From the NCBI GenBank assembly GCA_008638415.1, contig VWVT01000011.1, positions 124,001 to 188,000 of the forward strand: a DNA stretch of 64,000 bases. The letters run 5' to 3'. This DNA is from Nocardiopsis sinuspersici. Lineage in GTDB: Bacteria; Actinomycetota; Actinomycetes; Streptosporangiales; Streptosporangiaceae. Made by a program: the position numbers and the translations under genes. The notes beneath the pieces are model-generated. The model saw only the letters and a program-made list of their open reading frames with translations, did no database searches and had not been told where the DNA came from. Each line of letters opens with the position of its first letter. Positions within the stretch are counted from its first letter, which is position 1. Of this stretch, positions 16,214-23,867 are shown one piece after another.

Positions 16214-16915
16214 ATGGCGGTTGAACGAGTTAAGAAGAGGCGGGAGACCCACCCACTGGGGCGTCTCAAGCTCTACCGGGACGACATGGAAGCCATCGCG
16301 CGCGTGCTAGCTGAGTTTGGCACCTTGTCGTTCCTGGTGAATGAGGAGGTCTCGGGCAACGAGCCCGAGGATTTCGCGAAGATACGCGACGAGCTACCCG
16401 AACGGCTCGACCTTGTACAGATGGCGGCCACCAGGGAGGGGTTGCATGTCGTTGTCGAGATTGGGCCGGGTGCCAAAGTTGGGCTCGTCGAACCGGATAT
16501 CGCCGCCTACGGCGCTCTGACTCGGGTCCAGCAGATTTGCGCCCCCTGTCGAATGGGGAGGTCGTGGTGGTTGCTGCTTGTTCTCGCGGCGGTGTGCTTT
16601 GTGTCGGTTGCTGGCGGCATAGTCGCCCTCACCTTGAATGAGAGAATGTTTCAGGAAACAGGTCTCGTCTCCGGTGTTATCGCCTTGATCTTCGGCGGGC
16701 TTGGACTCGGCATCTCTGGAGCCGCTGTCAGGGCCAGTAGCGAGAAGGGCGGTTCCGAGGTGAAGGACATCATCCTGAACGTGCCCAGGGCCGAGCGGCC
16801 CACGTTCGGGCAGCGGCTCGTGGCCGATGGCGGGGTGTCGTTCTTCTGGGCTGCGGTCGGGCTGATCGGGGGCGGGCTCATCGGCTACCTGGTCAACCAG
16901 CTTCCGGGGCTCTAA
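16214..16915 (+). CDS. Membrane protein of unknown function (3 TM)
   Basis: 233 aa from ATG 16214. The soluble N-terminal half (1-110) has LKLYRDDMEAIARVLAEFG and VVEIGPGAKVGLVEPD. Two transmembrane helices are at about 118-140 and 150-172 and a third at the C-terminus (about 205-228, FFWAAVGLIGGGLIGYLV). The hexamer CAAGAT, 6 nt before the ATG, suggests a leaderless start; GTG 16175 is an alternative. It is divergent from the 16076 gene. Not recognised. Confidence 0.65.
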   Translation: MAVERVKKRRETHPLGRLKLYRDDMEAIARVLAEFGTLSFLVNEEVSGNEPEDFAKIRDELPERLDLVQMAATREGLHVVVEIGPGAKVGLVEPDIAAYGALTRVQQICAPCRMGRSWWLLLVLAAVCFVSVAGGIVALTLNERMFQETGLVSGVIALIFGGLGLGISGAAVRASSEKGGSEVKDIILNVPRAERPTFGQRLVADGGVSFFWAAVGLIGGGLIGYLVNQLPGL

Positions 16916-16985
16916 GTCGACTGCGTTCAGAGCCCCAGTGGGACGGGTAGACCAGTGAGGCAACCCGGGTGAGCTGGAGGTTCAC

Positions 16986-17588
16986 GTGGACTGGCTGACG
17001 TTTATTGCTGCGAGTGTGGCTGCGGTGGCCGCGATACTGGCAGCGCGTTGGGAGTGGTTGGATCGCCCTCAACATGTTTGGAGGTATCGCACCCACCACG
17101 AAAAAGCTGACCAAACCGGTGCGGTCCGCGTTACCGTGCACGCCGGGGGGACCGGTCTGTTCTTCAATGTTCTAGCGGGCATATACGGCCCGGGTGTTAG
17201 GTTTTCCGGTGTTTGGAAGCGTGAGAACGCCATGGCCCGATATTCGGACCCCATCGAACTGTCGGCATTCATCTACCCCCCGGAGAAGGGGGACGCCTGG
17301 GTCGAAGTTCGATGGATCACTTTCCGTCCTAGCCTTCACCGTGGCGAAAGGGTCAATCTGTGTACGCGAGAATTCCAGGAGTGGAGGTGGTTTTGGCGTT
17401 CTCTCAGGGTGAAGCCTCGGGAGGGGGACCCCTGGTGGAAAGCGTGGCCGCACCGCACTAAGGGAGACTGGGTGTCGGTCCGAAAAAGCCCTAGAGCTGA
17501 GATCCCGATTGAGGGGACCGGGCTCGCTTCAATCGGCTACTCGCCGCCCGGGCCCTCGCCTCAGGTCACCGAGAAAGGTGACGGCTAG
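16986..17588 (+). CDS. Single-TM protein with Trp-rich soluble domain
   Basis: 200 aa from GTG 16986 (GGAGG 7 nt upstream). The N-terminal helix (about 3-21, WLTFIAASVAAVAAILAA) is a membrane anchor. The following domain has VTVHAGGTGLFFNVLAGIYG, IELSAFIYPPEKGDAWVEV, and a Trp-rich stretch (QEWRWFWRSLRV). Codon use is less GC-biased than in host genes. It resembles in plan, not in sequence, the 15519 gene product. Function unknown. Confidence 0.65.
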   Translation: MDWLTFIAASVAAVAAILAARWEWLDRPQHVWRYRTHHEKADQTGAVRVTVHAGGTGLFFNVLAGIYGPGVRFSGVWKRENAMARYSDPIELSAFIYPPEKGDAWVEVRWITFRPSLHRGERVNLCTREFQEWRWFWRSLRVKPREGDPWWKAWPHRTKGDWVSVRKSPRAEIPIEGTGLASIGYSPPGPSPQVTEKGDG

Positions 17589-17657
17589 GTTCCCCCGATC
17601 CCTGGCGGCTCACCCGTCCCGACCGTACGCCCCCAGCGGCCGGTTGACCCGGGCCGG

Positions 17658-18074
17658 TCAGGGGGCCAGGAGCGACCGGAGCGCCTCAAGGTCGTGGGCG
17701 CGGTCCCGGGTCAGCTTGCCGCTGGAGTCGTGGCCCAGGTGCCGGGACCCGACCACCACCAGGCGCAGGCCGTGCTGCGGGATCAGCTCGTCGCGCCGGG
17801 CGGCGTAGATGACGCGCTGCTCGTCGCGCTCCACACCGCTGACCGTGGCCCGGTTGGCGTAGTGCCGCTCCGGCTGGTCGAAGTGCGGCCCCCGGTACTC
17901 CACGACCAGCCGCAGGTCTGGCCAGTAGCCACCGATGGCGGGCAGCTTCTTGCCCTCGCGGCCCGGCGCGGGCGGGTCGCCCCGTAGCCAGTCGAACGTG
18001 TACCGGCGTTCGCAGGGCTGGCCGATGACCTCGTCGCACAGGTCCAGTACGTAATCCTTGTCCGTGTCGCTCAT
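17658..18074 (-). CDS. Small protein with possible nuclease-like fold
   Basis: 138 aa from ATG 18074 (CATCAT 6 nt upstream, perhaps leaderless). The N-terminal part has DKDYVLDLCDEVIGQPCERR and YTFDWLRGDP. The core GYWPDLRLVVEYRGPHFDQP is like the D-(x)n-ExK strand pair of the restriction-endonuclease superfamily (D, VVEY), though the Lys is not in the usual place. Then QRVIYAARRDELIPQHGLRLVVV follows. I recall this as a conserved actinobacterial hypothetical family. The nuclease assignment is an inference from pattern. It is isolated between two opposing accessory genes. Confidence 0.6.
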   Translation of the reverse strand: MSDTDKDYVLDLCDEVIGQPCERRYTFDWLRGDPPAPGREGKKLPAIGGYWPDLRLVVEYRGPHFDQPERHYANRATVSGVERDEQRVIYAARRDELIPQHGLRLVVVGSRHLGHDSSGKLTRDRAHDLEALRSLLAP

Positions 18075-18257
18075 GCCCCGATGATGCCACCGGCCGCTCT
18101 CCCCTGAGCCGGGAACGGCTCCCGGGCCCAGCGCACGCCCGGGGCGCTCCCGTGTCCAGGAAGACCCCACGGAGGGCTAGAGAGAGGCACCCGCGCGGGG
18201 CGCGGTAGCCGCTGGAGCGGGGGTGGGTGTGTGACTTGGGACTCGATTCTGTCGGAA

Positions 18258-19085
18258 TTATCGTTCTTCCGGAAAGATCGCCAGTTCAGCGATCCGCTTC
18301 GCCATGTCACGGACTTGGGTGAGGGATTGAAGGGACGCGGCGTCAGCACTGACTGCAGCCTCAACCCAGGGATTCGCCGATTCCAGCTCCGATTTCAGAT
18401 GGGACAGCTCACGCGCTGCGGCCAGGTCGGCCAGTTCCTTTCCAGCCGCGCGAACGTGCGCCTCGTACTCGGCGATGGTGCGCACCTGGCCTTCGGTCAG
18501 CCGCTGTTCCTCTTCCACAGCTGCGAGAAGTTCAGCCGCAACGCCCTGGCTTCGCTTCCCCGGCGCTGGGGAGGACTCGATGCGTTTTCGCCGTTCGGAC
18601 TGGCTGCGCAGCTGGCGAGCAATGCTCCACTCAACGTCACTTAGGACCACGGCACTGAGGATCTCGTCATCGATGATCTCCTTGCCATGTAGGTCCGAGT
18701 GAACAATCGCGTCCACGCCCTGCTGGGTACGCAGCAAGAGGTTGCGTTCGGTCGTAGCTAAGTCGTCCGGGCGCACGTGGTGGTGCTCGTGTTGCTTCAT
18801 GACCGACGCTATGCGCTGCTCATGCCGGTTGGTGGAATACATCGTAAGGGCCAGCACTGTGGCCAGGGCGGCACCCACGGTGGTCAGTCCACCGACGGGC
18901 CCGAAAGCTCCCCAGCAAGCAGCCGCGACGACGACCGCGACCGCAATCACTGCCAATAGGACGCCCCCCAACCTCTCTTGATGCTTCTTCGCTGTCTGGG
19001 GATCTAGCGCCCAAGCAAGCTCTTGGGCACTCGACGCAGACAGAGAAGGGTCAAAACTGAACCGTTTGGGGGGATCTATGGACAC
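18258..19085 (-). CDS. Two-TM coiled-coil protein, unknown function
   Basis: 275 aa. Two close transmembrane helices (about 40-62 and 66-84: GGVLLAVIAVAVVVAAACWG; VGGLTTVGAALATVLALTMY). A His-rich turn (KQHEHHHVRPDD) follows. The remaining 160 residues are helical and charged (EWSIARQLRSQSERRKRIES, EEEQRLTEGQVRTIAEYEAH). Start at ATG 19085. The layout (short N-terminus, TM pair, long coiled tail) resembles sensor or structural proteins of accessory islands. No family recognised. Confidence 0.65.
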   Translation of the reverse strand: MSIDPPKRFSFDPSLSASSAQELAWALDPQTAKKHQERLGGVLLAVIAVAVVVAAACWGAFGPVGGLTTVGAALATVLALTMYSTNRHEQRIASVMKQHEHHHVRPDDLATTERNLLLRTQQGVDAIVHSDLHGKEIIDDEILSAVVLSDVEWSIARQLRSQSERRKRIESSPAPGKRSQGVAAELLAAVEEEQRLTEGQVRTIAEYEAHVRAAGKELADLAAARELSHLKSELESANPWVEAAVSADAASLQSLTQVRDMAKRIAELAIFPEER

Positions 19086-19358
19086 GAAAGTCTGCTTTCC
19101 GGAAAGTCACCTCTTACACCAGACTAATGTTCTCACTTTGAAGCCGACCGCACAGCTCGCGGCACCGTGTGACTGCGTAGGACGTGTGATTCAACCGGCC
19201 TCGGGTGCTCCTGTGGCCATCAAGATCCCACCGAGCGCTGGATAGACACACCCGCGCGGCGCGCGGCGGCAGCCAGCCGGACCAGCAGTGCGTCACCCAC
19301 GGTGACCATGCCTGCTGCGCAATGCGATTGTTCGCGCCAACCGTGGCAGCCTGCCTGC

Positions 19359-19949
19359 ATGAACGACGAGAACACAGCGGCGTGGATGCTGCTGAACTGG
19401 ATGTGGACCGGCCAGCGCGGGTGGGCGCGGCTGGTGCTGCCCGCGCCGATCGACCTGTGCCCCGTGGCCCGCGACGCCGAGCCGCTTGGTGAGTCCCGCT
19501 ACTTCCGCTGGCCCGACCAGGCGGCCGAGTTGCTGGCCGAGGGGGCGGCAGACCCCGAAACCCGCTTCGACCCGGAGCTGTGCGTGGCCCCGCCCCCTGA
19601 CTCCGAGTGGGCCGGGGCGCGCGACCTGTTGCCCGAGGACTTCGACCCGATGGTGTCCGGGTACGACCTGCCCGCCCCCGAAGCCGAGCCCGACCACGTG
19701 CCCTCGGTCGTGGTGTGGGTCGAGGCCGACCGGCTCAACGCTGACCAGTGGCGCCTGGTCAAGGAGCTGGACGCCATCGTGACCGCCCCCGAGCGTGGCG
19801 AACCCTTCCAGGTGTGGGCGCGCGCTGACCGGTGGGCCCAGGTCGACACCGACGCCCTGGCCACCGACTGGCATGACATCCGCGCCTTGGTCATCGAGGA
19901 GCCGCCCCACATGTGGTGGCCCGCCCGGGTGCTGCACGGTTTTTCTTGA
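19359..19949 (+). CDS. Hypothetical acidic protein
   Basis: 196 aa from ATG 19359, Trp- and Asp-rich, pI clearly acidic. Segments include NTAAWMLLNWMWTGQRGWAR, WPDQAAELLAEGAADPETRF, and VVVWVEADRLNADQWRLVKE. The strong high-GC codon bias resembles the rep module more than the neighbouring accessory genes. No membrane helix and no recognised domain. No clear ribosome site precedes the ATG. Confidence 0.6.
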   Translation: MNDENTAAWMLLNWMWTGQRGWARLVLPAPIDLCPVARDAEPLGESRYFRWPDQAAELLAEGAADPETRFDPELCVAPPPDSEWAGARDLLPEDFDPMVSGYDLPAPEAEPDHVPSVVVWVEADRLNADQWRLVKELDAIVTAPERGEPFQVWARADRWAQVDTDALATDWHDIRALVIEEPPHMWWPARVLHGFS

Positions 19950-20252
19950 ACGCCCGCGACCTGGCGTGGGTGCACCCGGCCCAGCACCCCGGGGCGCGCC
20001 CTCGTGCGCTCGGAGGGCCGTCCGAGCCTCAGAAAGACATATGCACGCCCGTGTGCCCCCTGCCAGGCCACACCCCGGCGTTCAGGGCTAGCCGCGGCGA
20101 GTGAGTGGCCGTAAGCGACGAGTTCGGCCGGCGACGGGGTTGGTGTGGTCAGCGTCACGAGGTAGGGCTACCCGCCCCTAACCTGGCGCGCGTGCGCCGG
20201 GGCTGCTGGGGTGGAGATAGATCGGATGATCCCACCTATGAGGAGCTGCACA
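19950..20252. other. 303-nt intergenic region before the small-ORF operon
   Basis: No gene is supported. It should contain the promoter for the 20253-22530 operon. I see no clear -35/-10 pair. Confidence 0.4.
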
Positions 20253-20453
20253 GTGATCGACGCGAACGAAGTCCGGCGCGCCCGGCGCAGGGCCAAACTG
20301 AGCCGCCGCGAGCTAGCCGAGATGGCCGGGGTCCACCCCCTGACGGTGGCAAAGCTGGAGCAGGGCGTCACCGTGCGCCCGCCGTCGTCGCAGCTGGTCC
20401 GGCTGGCCCGCGCCCTCAACACCACCGTGGAGACTCTCGATGACGGGCGGTGA
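20253..20453 (+). CDS. Small XRE-family HTH protein
   Basis: 66 aa from GTG 20253 (AGGAG about 8 nt upstream). A single HTH: VRRARRRAKLSRRELAEMAG, HPLTVAKLEQG, SQLVRLARALNTTVETL. It overlaps the next gene (ATG 20440), starting a run of tightly coupled small ORFs through 21211. Probably the operon regulator. Confidence 0.75.
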   Translation: MIDANEVRRARRRAKLSRRELAEMAGVHPLTVAKLEQGVTVRPPSSQLVRLARALNTTVETLDDGR

Positions 20454-20748
20454 GCGTGAGCCGGGCCCCGGCGAGGTCCAGGCGACGTTGGCAGCGGCGC
20501 GCGGCATGGGCATCGAGCTGCCGCCGGTGGTATTCGACCCGGCCAGGCAGCGGGCCATCGCCGACCGCGCAGCTGCGGCCGGGCAGACCTTGAACAACCC
20601 CGACGCCACGCCCGAGCAGCTACGACAGGCTGCCGAGGACGAGTCCGACCACCTCCGCCTGCTGTGGGTGTTGGGCGACCTGGCGCAGGTCCGCATCGCC
20701 ATGGAAGACGCCGGAATCCTCAGCGGCCCCGAGGGAGCTGACCGATGA
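20440..20748 (+). CDS. Small hypothetical protein in coupled operon
   Basis: 102 aa from ATG 20440, overlapping the HTH gene by 14 nt and the next ORF by 4 nt (ATGA). Helical and acidic: IADRAAAAGQTLNNPDATPE, QLRQAAEDESDHLRLLWVL. Not recognised. Its coupling suggests a role with the adjacent small proteins. Confidence 0.65.
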   Translation: MTGGEREPGPGEVQATLAAARGMGIELPPVVFDPARQRAIADRAAAAGQTLNNPDATPEQLRQAAEDESDHLRLLWVLGDLAQVRIAMEDAGILSGPEGADR

Positions 20749-21011
20749 AGAAGCTTAACCGCAAGCACACCGCCACCGCCGCAGCCTGGTGGATCGGGCG
20801 CCGCGTAGCGCAGGACATCAAGGGCGAGACCAACCCGGCCGACCGCAAGGCAGCCGAGGCACGCGCCGAAAGCGACCTGGCCTGGGCCCTGCGCCGAGTG
20901 GGGACCGGGGCCATGCCCGACAGGCTCATGGCCGAGGCCGCGCACAGGCCCGGAGGCGTCGGCTGCCCGTCGTGCACCCCGAGCCTGACGAAGGAGGGGG
21001 CCGCCTCTTGA
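20745..21011 (+). CDS. Small basic hypothetical protein
   Basis: 88 aa from ATG 20745, beginning MKKLNRKHTATAAAWWIGRR. The rest is helical with charged residues, and the C-terminus carries a GCPSC motif (VGCPSCTPSLTKEG) that could bind a metal. TGA 21009-21011 shares its A with the next ATG. Function unknown. Confidence 0.65.
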   Translation: MKKLNRKHTATAAAWWIGRRVAQDIKGETNPADRKAAEARAESDLAWALRRVGTGAMPDRLMAEAAHRPGGVGCPSCTPSLTKEGAAS

Positions 21012-21211
21012 TGAGGGTGCGGGGCGAGGTGATCCGGGCTGTACGGCGCAAGCGGGGGCTCACGCAACAGCAGCTCGCCGACGCCATCGGCGCGAGCCGG
21101 AAACAGGTCACCCTCTGGGAGGGCAATAGGTCGAGTCCGAGCGCGGCCCACCTGTTCGCGGTGGCCAAGCGGCTGGACGTCGACCCCCGGGCGCTGGTGG
21201 CCGACGACTGA
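21011..21211 (+). CDS. Small XRE-family HTH protein (Cro/C1 type)
   Basis: 66 aa from ATG 21011. Classic HTH: VIRAVRRKRGLTQQQLADAI, SRKQVTLWEGNRSSPSAAHL, FAVAKRLDVDPRALV. It is the best-conserved XRE domain on the element and a candidate master repressor or antirepressor. It overlaps the upstream stop by 1 nt. Confidence 0.8.
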   Translation: MRVRGEVIRAVRRKRGLTQQQLADAIGASRKQVTLWEGNRSSPSAAHLFAVAKRLDVDPRALVADD

Positions 21212-21296
21212 GTGGGCGGGGCGCCCACCTCGCGACTGGTGGGCGCCCCTGGAGTAGCCACCCCGACTCAAGCGAATCACACCGAGGAGAACCGAC

Positions 21297-21716
21297 ATGA
21301 ACAGCAACAACAGCGGCCCGGCCCAGGTCGAGACCGAGCGCAGGGGACAGGCGGTGTACGCGTACCTGCTCCAGGCGCGCGACGGGCACGACTCCAACCA
21401 GACCCGAGAGCGGATGGCCAGCCGGGGGCTGGACGGCGAGGTCCTGGACGAGGCTGTCCAGACCGCCCGGCGAGTGGCCGAGCTGGCGAGCGAGGGTGAC
21501 CGGCGGGGGGCGACCGACCTGGCCGCCCACGCGGCCCAGCACCTGGCCGCCCAGGTCCGGTCCGAGGCCGCCCAGCTCAGCCGCGAGCAGGTGGCCGACC
21601 GGGTGCGTGGTGGCCGGACGGGCCGTGCGGCTCGGGCTGCGGCTGCGGCCAGCGCTGCGGCCCCGGTGGTGCCCGCCACCCGGCCGACGCCGCGCCGCAC
21701 CCTGCCCCGCAAGTGA
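21297..21716 (+). CDS. Hypothetical Ala/Arg-rich protein
   Basis: 139 aa from ATG 21297 (GAGGAG 7-9 nt upstream). The helical N-terminal part AVYAYLLQARDGHDSNQTRE is followed by an Ala-rich, basic C-terminus (GGRTGRAARAAAAASAAAPV ... TPRRTLPRK). It could bind nucleic acid by charge, but no domain is recognised. It precedes the DUF2637 gene by 73 nt. Confidence 0.6.
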   Translation: MNSNNSGPAQVETERRGQAVYAYLLQARDGHDSNQTRERMASRGLDGEVLDEAVQTARRVAELASEGDRRGATDLAAHAAQHLAAQVRSEAAQLSREQVADRVRGGRTGRAARAAAAASAAAPVVPATRPTPRRTLPRK

Positions 21717-21789
21717 CCGAGTCCGAACACAGACCAGCCCCGGGCCGATGGCGGTCGGCACGGGGCTGTTTTCGACTCTTGGAGTGTCG

Positions 21790-22530
21790 ATGTCCATTCA
21801 ATCAGGCGCCGACAGTGCGCCCGAGTCCGCGCAGCGCGCCGTCCGGTGGGTGGCACTGGTGGTGCTGTCCGGCCTGACCGTGACCGGGTTCGCCGTCTCG
21901 TACACGCGGCTGCACGGGTTCATGGGTCGCTACGGGGAGGAGGGGTGGACCGCCTACGCCAGCGCGGGCATGGTCGACTCACTCGCCCTGTCCGGCCTGC
22001 TGGTGGCGCTGGTGTTCCGCGACTGGTGGGCGCGTGCGGCGTTCGTGCTGGCGCTGGGGTTTACCGGGTTCGCGAACGCCTTCGTCGGTTTCCAGTTCGC
22101 CAGCTGGTTCGGGCTCGTGGTCGGGCTGGTGCCGATCCTGTCCATGGAGCTGGCCTACCGCATCGCCCTGAGCCTGATGCTGCCGACCAGGGCCGCCGGG
22201 GTTGAACCCGACCTGGGCCAGGCCGAGGCCACCCCCGCCCGCGAAGTGGCCCCTGGACCTGAGCCGGACCAGGCCACCGCGCCCGCCCCGGTTCAGCTGG
22301 ACCGGGTGGCCCCCGAGCCTGACCCCTGCCCGGCCCTGCCGATGGTCCACCCCGGCCCTGGGCCTGACCCGGTGACCCTCAAGACCCAGAGGGTGGCCCG
22401 AGTGCGTGAGCTGCTGGACCAGCGGCCGGACCTGACGGCCCAGCAAGTGGCCCATGAGCTGGGGGTCAGCCTGACCAGTGGCAAGCGGTACCTGCGCGAG
22501 GTCCGGCGGACGCCCGCCCCCGTGGCCTGA
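21790..22530 (+). CDS. DUF2637 membrane protein with C-terminal HTH
   Basis: 246 aa from ATG 21790 (GGAG about 6 nt upstream). Four transmembrane segments in about 15-130 (VALVVLSGLTVTGFAVSYTR; AGMVDSLALSGLLVALVF; AAFVLALGFTGFANAFVGF; FGLVVGLVPILSMELAY) fit DUF2637, frequent on actinomycete conjugative and integrative plasmids beside replication/spread genes. A Pro-rich linker follows (about 140-195), then a helix-turn-helix (VRELLDQRPDLTAQQVAHEL, SGKRYLREVR). Combining a membrane anchor with an HTH suggests positioning of element DNA at the membrane (inference). Confidence 0.8.
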   Translation: MSIQSGADSAPESAQRAVRWVALVVLSGLTVTGFAVSYTRLHGFMGRYGEEGWTAYASAGMVDSLALSGLLVALVFRDWWARAAFVLALGFTGFANAFVGFQFASWFGLVVGLVPILSMELAYRIALSLMLPTRAAGVEPDLGQAEATPAREVAPGPEPDQATAPAPVQLDRVAPEPDPCPALPMVHPGPGPDPVTLKTQRVARVRELLDQRPDLTAQQVAHELGVSLTSGKRYLREVRRTPAPVA

Positions 22531-22541
22531 CCAAGCCCCGA

Positions 22542-22580
22542 AGCCCCGATTGCTATTCGATAGCGCTCGGGGCTCTTTTA
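22542..22580 (+). terminator. Intrinsic terminator after the DUF2637 operon
   Basis: Stem agccccga (22542-22549) pairs with tcggggct (22567-22574), with inner arms gctat/atagc (22552-22556 and 22560-22564), followed by cttttat. It lies just past the DUF2637 stop. Confidence 0.75.
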
Positions 22581-22638
22581 TGCGCTCGGTTATAAGCGCA
22601 TGTCTGCCGGGTAATTGCGCGTGGGAAATGGTAATAGT

Positions 22639-22689
22639 TTAATTGGGAATTCCGGCGGGCTAATCCCGCCGTTTTTTGAGCCCAATTAA
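22639..22689. terminator. Nested palindrome with intrinsic terminator core
   Basis: Inner stem cggcggg (22653-22659) / cccgccg (22665-22671) is followed by six T. Outer arms ttaattggg (22639-22647) and cccaattaa (22681-22689) are perfect complements around it. The outer AT-rich arms are unusual for this genome and could allow termination in both directions or mark a cis-acting site. Confidence 0.7.
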
Positions 22690-22748
22690 GGTGCCGGGGT
22701 GGCGGACCCTACCCACCCCCCGGCGCGCCAACAGATGGAGCTGTCGGC

Positions 22749-22907
22749 ATGAACAACCGTACTTGCTGGACCCGCCCCCGACGCGCGGCCCGCCCCCGCC
22801 CCTTTGTGCGGTTGGCCCCCGCCAGGCCCTCACTGGCCCGGGTGGCCCCCGACATGTCCGAACTGGCCGGAGCCGTGCGGACGTGGCTGGAGGTGTGCGC
22901 CCGATGA
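22749..22907 (+). CDS. 52-aa Arg/Pro-rich protein
   Basis: From ATG 22749 (GGAG about 8 nt upstream) to TGA 22905-22907, which overlaps ATG 22904 of the next gene. Sequence type: MNNRTCWTRPRRAARPRP, then VRLAPARPSLARVAPDMSEL and VRTWLEVCAR. The ATGA coupling and ribosome site support translation. No family recognised. Confidence 0.5.
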   Translation: MNNRTCWTRPRRAARPRPFVRLAPARPSLARVAPDMSELAGAVRTWLEVCAR

Positions 22908-23158
22908 GCGAGTGGCAGAGCAGCATGAACCTGCTGATCGAGCTGAACCATGCCCTGCGCATCCTCGGTCCCGGGGGCGTCATCGACTCGGGCATCCACG
23001 GTGTGGACGCGCCCCTGTTGGTGATCGGGAGCGCCGTGGTGCAGGTGCGGGGGGACGCGTTCGTGGTCGACCACACCGACCAGTTCGGCGACCTTGTGAA
23101 CCGCTCCACGTACCCCACGGCCGACATGCGCGCCCTGGCTTGCGCTCTCGCCGACTAG
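22904..23158 (+). CDS. Small hypothetical protein
   Basis: 84 aa from ATG 22904 (GGAGG about 9 nt upstream, inside the previous ORF). It contains MNLLIELNHALRILGPGGVI, then VDAPLLVIGSAVVQVRGDAF and a C-terminal ADMRALACALAD. Predicted alpha/beta. Function unknown. Confidence 0.6.
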   Translation: MSEWQSSMNLLIELNHALRILGPGGVIDSGIHGVDAPLLVIGSAVVQVRGDAFVVDHTDQFGDLVNRSTYPTADMRALACALAD

Positions 23159-23226
23159 ACCCCCTTCGACAACAAAGGCGTTATCAGTCCGCGATTCACA
23201 GAGTTCCCTTTTGAAATTGTGGGGGT

Positions 23227-23242
23227 AATTATTGGAATAATT
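23227..23242. promoter_or_regulatory. AT-rich palindrome AATTATT-GG-AATAATT
   Basis: A perfect palindrome in an AT-only stretch (23226-23263) 60 nt upstream of the 23305 gene. In a genome above 70% GC this is exceptional and suggests a promoter/operator or recombination-accessory site. A GC hairpin (cggagg...cctccg, about 23271-23287) follows. Confidence 0.45.
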
Positions 23243-23304
23243 TAATTTTATTAACAGCGCGGAGGGCTCCGCCTCCCGTTTCTCCGCTCGAAAGGAAGCC
23301 CGAC

Positions 23305-23802
23305 ATGAACGAGACCGCTACCGCTCCTGCCGAGAGCAAGGCCCCGAAGGCCAAGGTCGAGCGCCCCTGCCACTGCGCCCGCTTCACCAACGAGGAGACC
23401 GGAGAGGCCACCGGCTGCACCAAGACCACCACGCGCGAGTTCGCCCCCGGCCACGACGCCAAGCTCAAAAGCCTGCTCATCCGGGCCGGAGCCATGGGCG
23501 CCGAGGTCCGGCGCGTCGTGGACGGGATGGCGCTGACAGGCGACGCCGTCAAGGCCGCTGAGGGCTACGGCTTCGCCCACATGGTGGCCAGCGGCATCGA
23601 GCGCGCCCACGCCAAGGCGCGCGCCAAGGCCGAGCGCGCAGCCGCCCGCGCCGCTGCCAAGGAGAAGAAGGAGAGCACCGGCACCGACACCGTGCGCGCC
23701 AAGGTCGGGCGCGCCACCTACGAGGGCCGCCTCGAATCGTCCGAGTTTGTCTATACGGTCAATGGCGCCGAGCGGCGCACCACCAAGCACCAGCTGGTCT
23801 GA
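23305..23802 (+). CDS. GHDAKLK-motif protein beside the integrase
   Basis: 165 aa from ATG 23305 (GAAAGGAAG upstream). The N-terminus is Ala/Pro/Lys-rich. The cysteine module PCHCARFTNEETGEATGCTK, then REFAPGHDAKLKSLLIRAGA, relate it to the 9512 protein. A long Ala/Lys coiled segment follows (IERAHAKARAKAERAAARAA), then a C-terminal beta domain (VRAKVGRATYEGRLESSEFV). Being directly upstream of int, it is one candidate for a recombination directionality factor, but there is no direct evidence. Confidence 0.65.
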   Translation: MNETATAPAESKAPKAKVERPCHCARFTNEETGEATGCTKTTTREFAPGHDAKLKSLLIRAGAMGAEVRRVVDGMALTGDAVKAAEGYGFAHMVASGIERAHAKARAKAERAAARAAAKEKKESTGTDTVRAKVGRATYEGRLESSEFVYTVNGAERRTTKHQLV

Positions 23803-23867
23803 CCATCCCCCGGCCCCCGCCCACCCAGCGGGGGCCGTCCCGTATCGATCGACAGAAGGGAAACCAA

